Below, piece after piece: positions 57,731 to 64,000 of a DNA stretch of 64,000 nucleotides. A model generated the notes under the pieces. It did not search any database. It was not told the origin of the DNA and saw only the letters and a program-made list of their open reading frames with translations. The stretch's first letter is position 1; every line of letters starts with the position of its first letter. Location of the stretch: positions 1-64,000 of the forward strand of contig NZ_LDQA01000011.1 of the NCBI RefSeq assembly GCF_001475935.1, given 5' to 3'. Made by a program: the position numbers and the translations under genes. Origin of the DNA: Aureimonas ureilytica. Its GTDB lineage: Bacteria > Pseudomonadota > Alphaproteobacteria > Rhizobiales > Rhizobiaceae.

Positions 57731-58294
57731 ATGACCGGAGAAAACGACGTCACCATCCGCCCCTCGCGTGATGGTGACGTGGAAGCCATGCTGGCGATCT
57801 ATCGCCGGCATATCCATCGCGGTGTCGAGGCGGGTCTGGAGGATGGCGACACGCCGGAGCCCGACGACCTGCGCGACCGCCGCAAGAACCTCAAAAGCCG
57901 CCGGCTTCCCCATCTCGTGGCGACCAGGGCCGACGAGGTGGTGGGCTATGCCTATGTGGTGCCCTTTCGCAAGCGCCCGGCCTATCGCTACACGGTGAAG
58001 CACTCGATCTATGTGCATCATCAGCAGCTCGGCCGCGGCATCGGGCGGCTTCTCATGCGCGGGCTGATCGACGCCTGCGCGGCGGCGGGCTTCCGGCAGA
58101 TGATCGGCTATATCGACTCCGACAACACGGCCTCGCTGGCGCTTCATACGAGCTTCGACTTCCAGCGCGTCGGCCATCTGCCGGCGGTCGCCTATCGCTA
58201 CGGGCGCTGGGCCGACAGCGTGATGGTGCAGCGCTCGCTCGGCACGGGCTCCACCACGCCTCCGCCGCCCCTGCCGCTTTCGACGCGCCGATAG
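57731..58294 (+). CDS. GNAT-family N-acetyltransferase (Pat/Bar-like)
   Basis: 187 residues. VTIRPSRDGDVEAMLAIYRRHI opens the GNAT fold, VVGYAYVVPFRKRPAYRYTVKHSIYV gives the central strands, and QLGRGIGRLLMRGLI is the acetyl-CoA loop (Q/RxxGxG/A). The layout matches the phosphinothricin/aminoacid acetyltransferase-like subgroup. Substrate unknown. The C-terminal tail is Pro/Thr-rich. Spaced 23 bases after the decarboxylase. Confidence 0.88.
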   Translation: MTGENDVTIRPSRDGDVEAMLAIYRRHIHRGVEAGLEDGDTPEPDDLRDRRKNLKSRRLPHLVATRADEVVGYAYVVPFRKRPAYRYTVKHSIYVHHQQLGRGIGRLLMRGLIDACAAAGFRQMIGYIDSDNTASLALHTSFDFQRVGHLPAVAYRYGRWADSVMVQRSLGTGSTTPPPPLPLSTRR

Positions 58295-58321
58295 GGAAGG
58301 CAGGGCTGAGACCAAAGAGCC

Positions 58322-58352
58322 TGAGAGCTTGAGAGCTTGAGAGCTTGAGAGC
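58322..58352. repeat. tandem 8-bp repeat
   Basis: The unit TGAGAGCT occurs three times in a row plus a partial fourth copy, in the gap between the GNAT and cytochrome c genes. Probably a slippage tract of recent origin; it lies between convergent genes, so a regulatory role is unlikely. Confidence 0.85.
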
Positions 58353-58397
58353 CGGGAAGGCACATCCGGACTGAGGGCTCCGCGTGCCCGCCCGGCC

Positions 58398-58874
58398 TCA
58401 GCGCGACTGGCTCTTCAGATAGGCGATGAGATCGGCCCGCTCCAACGGGTCCGCCATGCCCGGATAGTTCATCTTGGTGCCCGGCGCGAAGCGGCTCGGG
58501 CTGGCGAGCCAGGCATCCATGGCCGCGTCGGTCCAGTCGCCGCCGACCGAGCGCAGGGCCGCCGTATAGCCATAGCGTTGCAGCCGATGGCCGATCGGCG
58601 CGCCCATCACACCGTGAAGATTGGGACCGGCCAGGTCCGGCCCGCCACGTCCGATCGTGTGGCAGGCGGAACAAGGGCCATAGAGCGAAGCGCCGGCAGC
58701 CGGGTCGGCTATGGCCATGCGCTGCTCCAGCGTCGGATCGGGACCAAGCTGGCTGCGCCGCGCCTCGCGGTTGCCGTCGCCGCAGGCCCCGAGCGCTGGT
58801 AGCAGCCATGCAAGGAGGCCGAGCCGCCGCGACATCCCCCCGCATGCGCGCCATAGCTCCCTGATCGCCGTCAC
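58398..58874 (-). CDS. small c-type cytochrome, probable lipoprotein
   Basis: 158 residues. A hydrophobic signal ends in a lipobox-like LPALGAC, so it may be a membrane-anchored lipoprotein. One haem-binding motif CSACH near residue 68, GPNLHGVMG, and an axial Met in GTKMNYPGM: a class I cytochrome c of the cycM/c556-552-like kind. GTG at 58874 with GGAGG six bases upstream is taken as the start; ATG at 58835 is the alternative. Confidence 0.87.
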   Translation of the reverse strand: MTAIRELWRACGGMSRRLGLLAWLLPALGACGDGNREARRSQLGPDPTLEQRMAIADPAAGASLYGPCSACHTIGRGGPDLAGPNLHGVMGAPIGHRLQRYGYTAALRSVGGDWTDAAMDAWLASPSRFAPGTKMNYPGMADPLERADLIAYLKSQSR

Positions 58875-59056
58875 AAATTGCCTCCGCTCATGGCTTGCAT
58901 ATCCTCAGACAAGACTTTGCGACTGTTGTTGTAGATCAGCCGGCTTGAGAAAAAACATAGGCTTCGACGCCGAACAGTTAAGTTTGACGCATCTTTCGCA
59001 AGCTTAAATTAAAGCGCATCACAGAGCCTGATCGTCGAGATTGATGGAGATGCTCG

Positions 59057-60802
59057 ATGAAAGATTTGTCCAACTATACGCTGACCTTCAGCGACGAGTT
59101 CGACAGCCGCAGCATCTCGCAGAACGGCGGCGGAACGACCTGGGCCGACATTCGCCCCGAATGGCGCCTCGACGCCAATTCCGACATCGGCTTCGGCCGC
59201 TCGTCCTTCGTGGACGCCGCGTCGGGCTACGACCCGTTCAAGGTGCAGGACGGTGTCCTCACCATCACCGCCGTCCCCGACCGCACGCCCTATGGAATGC
59301 CCGGAAGCTGGGAGTCCGGCCTTATCCACACGCGCGGCTCGTTCCAGCAGACCTATGGCTATTTCGAGATGCGGGCGGACTTCTCCGACGCCAAGGGCGC
59401 ATGGGACGCGTTCTGGCTCCTGCCGACGCAGCAGATCAACCAGGGCAAGAATGGCGGGTGGCAAGAGCTCGACATCGTCGAGCACTACGGCAACAACCCG
59501 AACGGCGTTTATCGCTGGCTCCATACGACCGACGCCCATGCCGACCCCAACGCCGATCTTCAGGTCTATAGCGAGCACGCCGGCATCACGACGGGCTTCC
59601 ACACCTACGGGATGGACTGGCAGGCCGACACGATCAGCTTCTATTTCGACGGGCAGCTCGTCGGCACCAAGGCGACCCCGAGCGATATGCACGGGCCGAT
59701 GTTCATTCTGGCCAATCTCGCCATGGAAAATGGCGCCGATCCTTCCGCCCCGCCCGCCGAAATGAAGATTGACTATATCCGCGCCTATGCCGAGAAGCCT
59801 GCGGTCGTCACCCCTCCACCCGAGCCGATCAACATCGTCACCGGCACGGCCGGAAACGATGTGTTGCGCGGCACGAGCGGCCGCGACCGGCTGATCGGCG
59901 GTGAGGGTTCCGATACGCTGATCGGCGGCAAGGGCGCCGACGAGCTGATCGGCGGCGATGGGCAGGACACGGCCTCCTATGCCAACGCGCAGCAGGGCGT
60001 TACCGCGAGCCTTCTCGACCCCTCCAAGAACACGGGCGACGCGGCGGGCGACACCTATTCCTCGATCGAACGCCTGATCGGCAGCGACTACAACGACACG
60101 CTGGAAGGCGATGCCGGCGACAATATCCTGAACGGTGGCAAAGGCGCCGACCGCATGATCGGCGGCGGGGGCAACGATGTCTATTTCGTCGAGAACACCT
60201 GGGACATCGTGATCGAGGCGGCCAAGGGCGGCAACGATCTCGTCATCACCACGACGAGTTACAAACTGGCTGCGGGCCAGGAAATCGAGACCCTGCGCAG
60301 CGCCGAAGGCTGCGGCAGTCTGACGCTGACCGGCAACGAGATCGACAATTACCTCTACGCCAACGAGAGCGCGACCAAGCTCTATGGCGGCCTCGGGCGT
60401 GACGTCCTGGTCGGCGGCAAGGGCGACGACTGGCTGTCCGGCGACGCGGGTTCGGATCGCCTGACGGGGGGCGCGGGCCGCGACACGTTCGTCTTCTCCA
60501 CCGCCCCGCGCGCGGGCGAATACGACGTGATCACCGATTTCAATGTGGTGGACGACCGGATCGCCCTCTCGCTCGCTGCCTTCGGCAAGGCCGGCGCCGC
60601 CCCCGGCGCGCTCGACCCGTCCGCCTTCTACGCCGGCACAGGCAACACGGCGCACGCGGCCTCAGACCGCATCATCTACAATTCCAAGACGGGCGATCTC
60701 TTCTACGACGCCGACGGCACCGGCCCCGACGCCGCCATTCGCTTCGCCCAAACACAGCCCGGCCTCGCCCTCACGGCAGACGACTTCTTTCTGATCGGTT
60801 GA
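59057..60802 (+). CDS. RTX protein with N-terminal GH16 glycanase domain
   Basis: 581 residues without a signal peptide. GH16 domain at about 5-250 with FSDEFDSRSI, GSWESGLIHTRGSFQQTYGYFEMRADF and the active site E137, D139, E142 in QELDIVEHYG. Calcium-binding nonapeptide repeats follow (about 265-480, for example GSDTLIGGKGADELIGGDGQ) and a C-terminal uncleaved type I secretion-like end. A second glycanase of the ExsH type, with the catalytic domain at the start instead of embedded. Its substrate may be the exopolysaccharide of the main locus. Confidence 0.88.
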   Translation: MKDLSNYTLTFSDEFDSRSISQNGGGTTWADIRPEWRLDANSDIGFGRSSFVDAASGYDPFKVQDGVLTITAVPDRTPYGMPGSWESGLIHTRGSFQQTYGYFEMRADFSDAKGAWDAFWLLPTQQINQGKNGGWQELDIVEHYGNNPNGVYRWLHTTDAHADPNADLQVYSEHAGITTGFHTYGMDWQADTISFYFDGQLVGTKATPSDMHGPMFILANLAMENGADPSAPPAEMKIDYIRAYAEKPAVVTPPPEPINIVTGTAGNDVLRGTSGRDRLIGGEGSDTLIGGKGADELIGGDGQDTASYANAQQGVTASLLDPSKNTGDAAGDTYSSIERLIGSDYNDTLEGDAGDNILNGGKGADRMIGGGGNDVYFVENTWDIVIEAAKGGNDLVITTTSYKLAAGQEIETLRSAEGCGSLTLTGNEIDNYLYANESATKLYGGLGRDVLVGGKGDDWLSGDAGSDRLTGGAGRDTFVFSTAPRAGEYDVITDFNVVDDRIALSLAAFGKAGAAPGALDPSAFYAGTGNTAHAASDRIIYNSKTGDLFYDADGTGPDAAIRFAQTQPGLALTADDFFLIG

Positions 60803-61028
60803 GGATCGTCCATCGGCCGAAGGCCCCAGAGAAATACCCAGATGTTCCTCTGGAGTCCCGTTGAGACCGATCGCGTTGTGTCGGAGTCGACTGAACGATC
60901 GCGACACCACAATCGCGCCCTTCCAGCTCATAACCAGACGCATTGGTTTTATGTTGCAGAGCAAAACATATAATGTTTATTTGATGGAGAATTGATCGAG
61001 TCCAACGTCTGACGGCCGGGTATTCCTT
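60803..61028. other. intergenic region before the acyltransferase gene
   Basis: About 225 bases, AT-richer in its second half (60945-61000, including ACATATAATGTTTATTTG). Probably the promoter of the acyltransferase gene; no specific motif identified. Confidence 0.4.
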
Positions 61029-62153
61029 ATGCAAGATGGAACGGCCGGAGCGGCATCGTTCAGCCGCGAACTTCATGGGGCGAGAGGCTTGTTTGCCTTT
61101 CTCGTCTTCGTGTTTCACGTCCAGAATTCAGGTCTGACGCCGCTTTTCGGTTCGGAACGTCTCTCGTCTTTGCTTGCGCCGCTGGTCTTCGGCGTCGAGC
61201 TCTTCTTCGCTTTGAGCGGCTTCGTCATTGTTGGCACGCTTGCGCGGGCCAGTCGTCCTTGGTTCTTCCTGATCGATCGGCTGACGCGCATCTACCCCGT
61301 GCTTTGGGTGGGCGTCCTGACCGTTGTGGCCCTATCGCTTCTCAGCGGCCGCGAAGCGCCGGCCACTTATCAAGGCTGGACGCTGGCTCTCTATACGCTC
61401 GCAAACATGGCGGGCCTGCCCAATCTCATCCCCGTCCCCCTGTTTCTGGCCCCGGCTTGGACGCTGAGCTACGAGCTCTGCTTCTACATCCTGGGTTCGA
61501 TCTATCTGGTGGCGCGTCGAAGATGGGCGATGAATCTGTTCCCACTTCTTCTGATTCTCAGCTTGCCCATCATCAACACGCATCCTCGGACGCTGTTTTT
61601 CTTGAGCGGAATTCTGGTGGCGACCAGATATGGGCGCTTCCTGCGCATTCCCGGGATCGAGAAGATGCCGGCTCTCGCGCTGCTCGTCTTCTTGTGGAGC
61701 TGGAGTTCCGCCTGGACCTACTACATCGAAGCTTTGGAGCCCCCCTCCTATACTTTGGTCGGTTGGATGGCCGATCCTCATATCCTCTACGTCGTCATAG
61801 CTTTCGCGTCCGCCACTTTGTTTCTGGATGCACTTGTACGAGGCGCGGGATGGGAGTCGACGTTTCTGCGCTCGCAGGTAGCGTTGTATTTCGGCACGAT
61901 CAGCTACAGCTTCTACCTCTGGCATCCCGTGGTCATGGCCCTCGTCAAGGCCGGTCTGAAGGGGACAGGACTCCTCGCCATCGCGGGAAGCTTATCGCAG
62001 CTTCTTCTCTTCGTGGCTGCCTTGCCACCGTCGATTGTTGTTTCCCATGCCAGCCAACGCTGGCTGGAGCGCGACCTGACGCATTTCATCCGCAGCAAAC
62101 TTCGCCGCGAGGCCAACGTATCCGCCCGTCCCGTTCGGGCAGAAGCCACCTAA
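61029..62153 (+). CDS. acyltransferase family 3 membrane protein
   Basis: 374 residues with about ten membrane segments. SRELHGARGLFAFLVFVFHVQNSG carries the conserved Arg/His motif, FGVELFFALSGFVIVG and WTLSYELCFYILG are family signatures. Like the ExoZ-like gene at 30698 it probably acylates a surface or secreted glycan. It is the last chromosomal gene before the tRNA-derived attachment site. Confidence 0.88.
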   Translation: MQDGTAGAASFSRELHGARGLFAFLVFVFHVQNSGLTPLFGSERLSSLLAPLVFGVELFFALSGFVIVGTLARASRPWFFLIDRLTRIYPVLWVGVLTVVALSLLSGREAPATYQGWTLALYTLANMAGLPNLIPVPLFLAPAWTLSYELCFYILGSIYLVARRRWAMNLFPLLLILSLPIINTHPRTLFFLSGILVATRYGRFLRIPGIEKMPALALLVFLWSWSSAWTYYIEALEPPSYTLVGWMADPHILYVVIAFASATLFLDALVRGAGWESTFLRSQVALYFGTISYSFYLWHPVVMALVKAGLKGTGLLAIAGSLSQLLLFVAALPPSIVVSHASQRWLERDLTHFIRSKLRREANVSARPVRAEAT

Positions 62154-62194
62154 GGCTCGGCCTCCGGCCGATTGCGAAGCGCATGAAAGAAGCT

Positions 62195-62242
62195 TGGTGA
62201 TCCCAGTTGGATTCGAACCAACGACCCCCAGATTAGGAATCT
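62195..62242 (-). mobile_element. 3' fragment of tRNA-Arg(CCT), attachment site of an integrated island
   Basis: Read on the minus strand, 62242-62195 gives the last three bases of the 5' anticodon stem (AGA), the loop TTCCTAA (anticodon CCT), TCTGG, a 5-base variable loop, a perfect T-arm (GTTGG-TTCGAAT-CCAAC), the acceptor strand TGGGATC, A73 and CCA. Beyond 62242 the match fails (the stem reads CAAGA where CCAGA is needed) and no D-arm or 5' acceptor strand follows. This is the classic remnant left when an integrase uses a tRNA gene: the intact tRNA should lie at the far end of the island, past the right edge. Confidence 0.85.
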
Positions 62243-62250
62243 TGGATAAA

Positions 62251-62266
62251 CCATTGAGTTCAATGG
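62251..62266. repeat. perfect hairpin at island end
   Basis: CCATTGA-GT-TCAATGG is a 7-bp stem with a 2-base loop. It sits inside a wider inverted repeat, AACGACCCCCA (62220-62230, within the tRNA fragment) and TGGGGGTCGTT (62264-62274). May be part of the recombination site or a terminator-like element for the leftward genes. Confidence 0.6.
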
Positions 62267-62360
62267 GGGTCGTTTTCCTTCGTTAGGCATTCTGCTTGAG
62301 CCCGGTCCGATAGGGCCGTTGCATGTTCGATACCCCTAATAGAACAGCGGGCATTCTACC

Positions 62361-63503
62361 CTAGGAGTCTGTCTTTTTCGGAGGCTCAAATAATAGATTG
62401 AAAGTCCGAACATCTTTCGTGGAAACTATGTTGTTGAGTATTTTTTCCCAAGAACTGGTAATAGCGTTCAGATTCTCATCGCTATCTTCTTGGCTTGAAG
62501 GTGTGTCGCCCTGAATCGGCACGGTGGCAGCAGACGCCTCGTTCGCACTACGTTTCTCAACCTCTTTGAATGCGATTTCCCATTTCGAAGCATAGTCCTG
62601 ATAAGCTTTTGGAAGAGAAAATTCTTTCTTACTCAAACTAGGCAAGCAAGGGGTATCTATATTTTCGACATTCATAAAAGATGTTAGAAAATCTCTTATA
62701 TTTAAAGGCGTTGTGCCACCACCGCCTGTTAATTGTCGCTCCCGATCTCTAAGTTCACGGCGAAGAGCGTTCCGTTCTGTATTGATTGAAATTATCGGGT
62801 AAGGGCGCCCACCATGCACCCCCTTGAGTATTTCACGATTATGATAGGAGAACTTTATTGATGTCTTGTGCGATATCTCGGATTCCGCCAGCAACCACGC
62901 AAGCTCAATCGACACTACGCATTGATCTGAAGTGGCAAACCTAGTAAGTCGGAATCCTGTGTCTATACCTTTGCCTAAAAAGTCATAAGACGATGGAAGA
63001 CGATCTGCATCTTCTTCCTCTTCTTCAGAAGGTAGCTCTTCGTATCTTACGTCACCAATTTTTCTAGGCGAAACAGCTACAATAACATTGTCGGTTGGAA
63101 AAGTCGCGATCCAAGCTCCACCTTTGACATCGAGATACCGGCCGCGGGAATCTAAGGTCGAGCCGTACTCACTCAAAGCGGCAGTAAACGAGACGACACA
63201 CAGCGCTAAATGCTCCAAGCTTGTCACCGCACAACAAAAAACAAGCTCGTCACCAATAGTCTTCCAAACAGCTGGAATGATCCGCTCATCCGTTATGGCG
63301 ACACCCATACGAGGAGCATTATCCAAACAAAAGCGATGCAGAAGATCAGGGAACTCGGAATAAAAGTTTCTAATCTCCTCCACCCAAGCTTGCCGCATCG
63401 AGGTTTCGTCGCGGTTGCTACCTGGACCAGCTTTATAGGCGGTCGACCCAACAAGATCGACAGACATGAATAAACGCAACCTATAGTGAGGACATGTAAT
63501 CAC
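62361..63503 (-). CDS. class III nucleotide-cyclase-like protein with novel C-terminal region
   Basis: 380 residues, GTG start overlapping the stop of the upstream peptidase gene by one base. Residues 9-240 look like a class III cyclase catalytic domain: LFMSVDLVGST (metal Asp16), WKTIGDELVF (K81 and metal Asp85), GKGIDTGFRLTRFA (position of the N...R motif; Asp181 where Asn is usual, Arg185 kept) and HNREILKGVHGGRPYPI. An acidic run (EEEEED, 160-165) interrupts the domain. Residues 240-380 match nothing I recognise. Whether it makes cAMP, cGMP or a cyclic pyrimidine, as Pycsar cyclases do, cannot be told. Confidence 0.72.
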   Translation of the reverse strand: MITCPHYRLRLFMSVDLVGSTAYKAGPGSNRDETSMRQAWVEEIRNFYSEFPDLLHRFCLDNAPRMGVAITDERIIPAVWKTIGDELVFCCAVTSLEHLALCVVSFTAALSEYGSTLDSRGRYLDVKGGAWIATFPTDNVIVAVSPRKIGDVRYEELPSEEEEEDADRLPSSYDFLGKGIDTGFRLTRFATSDQCVVSIELAWLLAESEISHKTSIKFSYHNREILKGVHGGRPYPIISINTERNALRRELRDRERQLTGGGGTTPLNIRDFLTSFMNVENIDTPCLPSLSKKEFSLPKAYQDYASKWEIAFKEVEKRSANEASAATVPIQGDTPSSQEDSDENLNAITSSWEKILNNIVSTKDVRTFNLLFEPPKKTDS

Positions 63504-64000
63504 TATGCAAGCTCTAAGCTTCTAGCGCGAACCTCCGCAGCCTTCTCACTAACACCAAACATTAACGCAACAACTGATAAGTTTCCTTCGTAGATCCTAA
63601 CAGCATCCTGGAAAGCCTTTGCAGGCATCAAAAAAGAAGCAGCAAACCAATTCGCCTCCCATTCGCCACGCCGTTGCTGATCATCCGACTCATCTACCCA
63701 ACGGGTAGCGACCATTCTAGAGCCATGCCACCTATTAGCAACGAGTGGGTAATGCAGTAGGTAATGCCCTAGCTCGTGAGCAATAGTAAACCGGTCACGC
63801 TTGGCTGACGTCAGGCTAGTTAGATATATCGTAAACTTACCGGACGGCTCAACAGAAATGGACTCTGGAATACCAGTCAATTCATCCACGGGGGTGTAGA
63901 ACACAATGCGCCCACCGAGCTTCTCTATCAGAGGCTCAATGGCATCGCCCGGCTTAAAGCCCAGGTTACGAGCAGCGTTTTCCGCAAACTCCTGCACCGC
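63503..64000 (-). CDS. ImmA/IrrE-family metallopeptidase, possibly 5'-truncated
   Basis: At least 164 residues. Zinc motif HELGH in FTIAHELGHYLLHYPL, with the third ligand in GEWEANWFAASFLMP; typical ImmA/IrrE start RNLGFKPGDAIEPLIEKLGGRIVFY. Such peptidases cleave phage-type repressors or are partners of toxin-antitoxin and defence regulators. A GTG at 63997 could be the start, but the frame stays open to the window edge, so the gene may begin outside. It is directly upstream of, and overlaps, the cyclase-like gene. Confidence 0.85.
   Translation of the reverse strand, partial: AVQEFAENAARNLGFKPGDAIEPLIEKLGGRIVFYTPVDELTGIPESISVEPSGKFTIYLTSLTSAKRDRFTIAHELGHYLLHYPLVANRWHGSRMVATRWVDESDDQQRRGEWEANWFAASFLMPAKAFQDAVRIYEGNLSVVALMFGVSEKAAEVRARSLELA

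Larger units (their letters stand above)
62243..64000. mobile_element. left end of a genomic island (continues beyond window)
   Basis: Begins directly after the tRNA-Arg fragment. The DNA is visibly AT-richer than everything to its left and carries two overlapping genes unlike their neighbours in codon use. No integrase is seen; it would be expected beside the intact tRNA at the other end. The first ~115 bases are non-coding and contain two inverted repeats. Confidence 0.75.

Noticed and set aside
59009-60655. A 548-residue frame antisense to the second RTX/GH16 gene
   Set aside because: Same kind of shadow; no recognisable motif, while the plus strand has an intact catalytic site and repeats.
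62195-62274. A functional tRNA gene
   Set aside because: Only the 3' part from the anticodon stem to CCA is present; the D-arm and 5' acceptor strand are missing on either side.

Overview
The window is high-GC DNA from an alphaproteobacterium, most likely a member of the Hyphomicrobiales (Rhizobiales); an Aurantimonadaceae- or Rhizobiaceae-like organism fits, but this is inferred from gene content only. Pointers are a BioR-type biotin regulator with its operators, the short 206-aa phosphoglyceromutase, RTX-linked GH16 glycanases of the ExsH kind, and a plant-associated type of LuxR solo. No rRNA, intact tRNA, CRISPR array or complete IS element was seen.

Layout. (1) 1-15 kb is ordinary chromosome: the end of a Gfo/Idh/MocA oxidoreductase, mepA, the biotin unit bioR-bioY-bioB with clear operator repeats, glk, an MsbA-like exporter, dapB, gpmA, a small exported DUF4864-like protein, an aldo/keto reductase with a divergent AraC regulator, ppk2, nth and an Ada-like repair protein. 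(2) 15-20.4 kb is decaying and regulatory: a ClC chloride channel broken by an in-frame stop and deletions, its divergent MarR partner broken by a frameshift, an orphan receiver, a second MarR, a small unknown protein, an AraC regulator and long gene-poor gaps. (3) 20.6-45.1 kb is a large extracellular polysaccharide locus. It has an initiating sugar-phosphate transferase, a WecG-like enzyme, five further glycosyltransferases, two flippases, a Wzy-like polymerase, a Wzc/ExoP-like co-polymerase, an acyltransferase, enzymes for UDP-GlcA, UDP-Xyl and UDP-GalA, a 1,502-aa RTX/GH16 glycanase and a Tat-exported GH10 glycanase. (4) 45.4-53.3 kb holds a peptide ABC transporter (oppABCDF type), a LuxR-family regulator and a divergent proline iminopeptidase. 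This is the PipR/OryR arrangement known from plant-associated bacteria. (5) 53.4-62.2 kb is mixed: a MITE-like repeat, an unknown protein, an LpxO-like hydroxylase, an Orn/Lys/Arg decarboxylase, a GNAT, a c-type cytochrome, a second RTX/GH16 glycanase and an acyltransferase. (6) At 62.2 kb a 48-bp copy of the 3' part of a tRNA-Arg(CCT) marks the end of an integrated island. To its right the DNA is clearly AT-richer and carries a class III nucleotide-cyclase-like gene overlapping an ImmA/IrrE metallopeptidase gene, a possible undescribed defence or stress module.

How the parts work together. BioR probably represses bioYB and itself through paired TTATCTATTA-type sites. In the polysaccharide locus the sugar-nucleotide enzymes feed the lipid-linked repeat assembly, flippase, polymerase and co-polymerase, and the GH16 and GH10 enzymes probably trim or release the polymer. 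No outer-membrane export (Wza/GumB/ExoF) gene and no type I secretion genes are in the window, so those must lie elsewhere. The LuxR solo, iminopeptidase and peptide importer probably form one circuit that imports and processes a peptide-like, perhaps plant-derived, signal.
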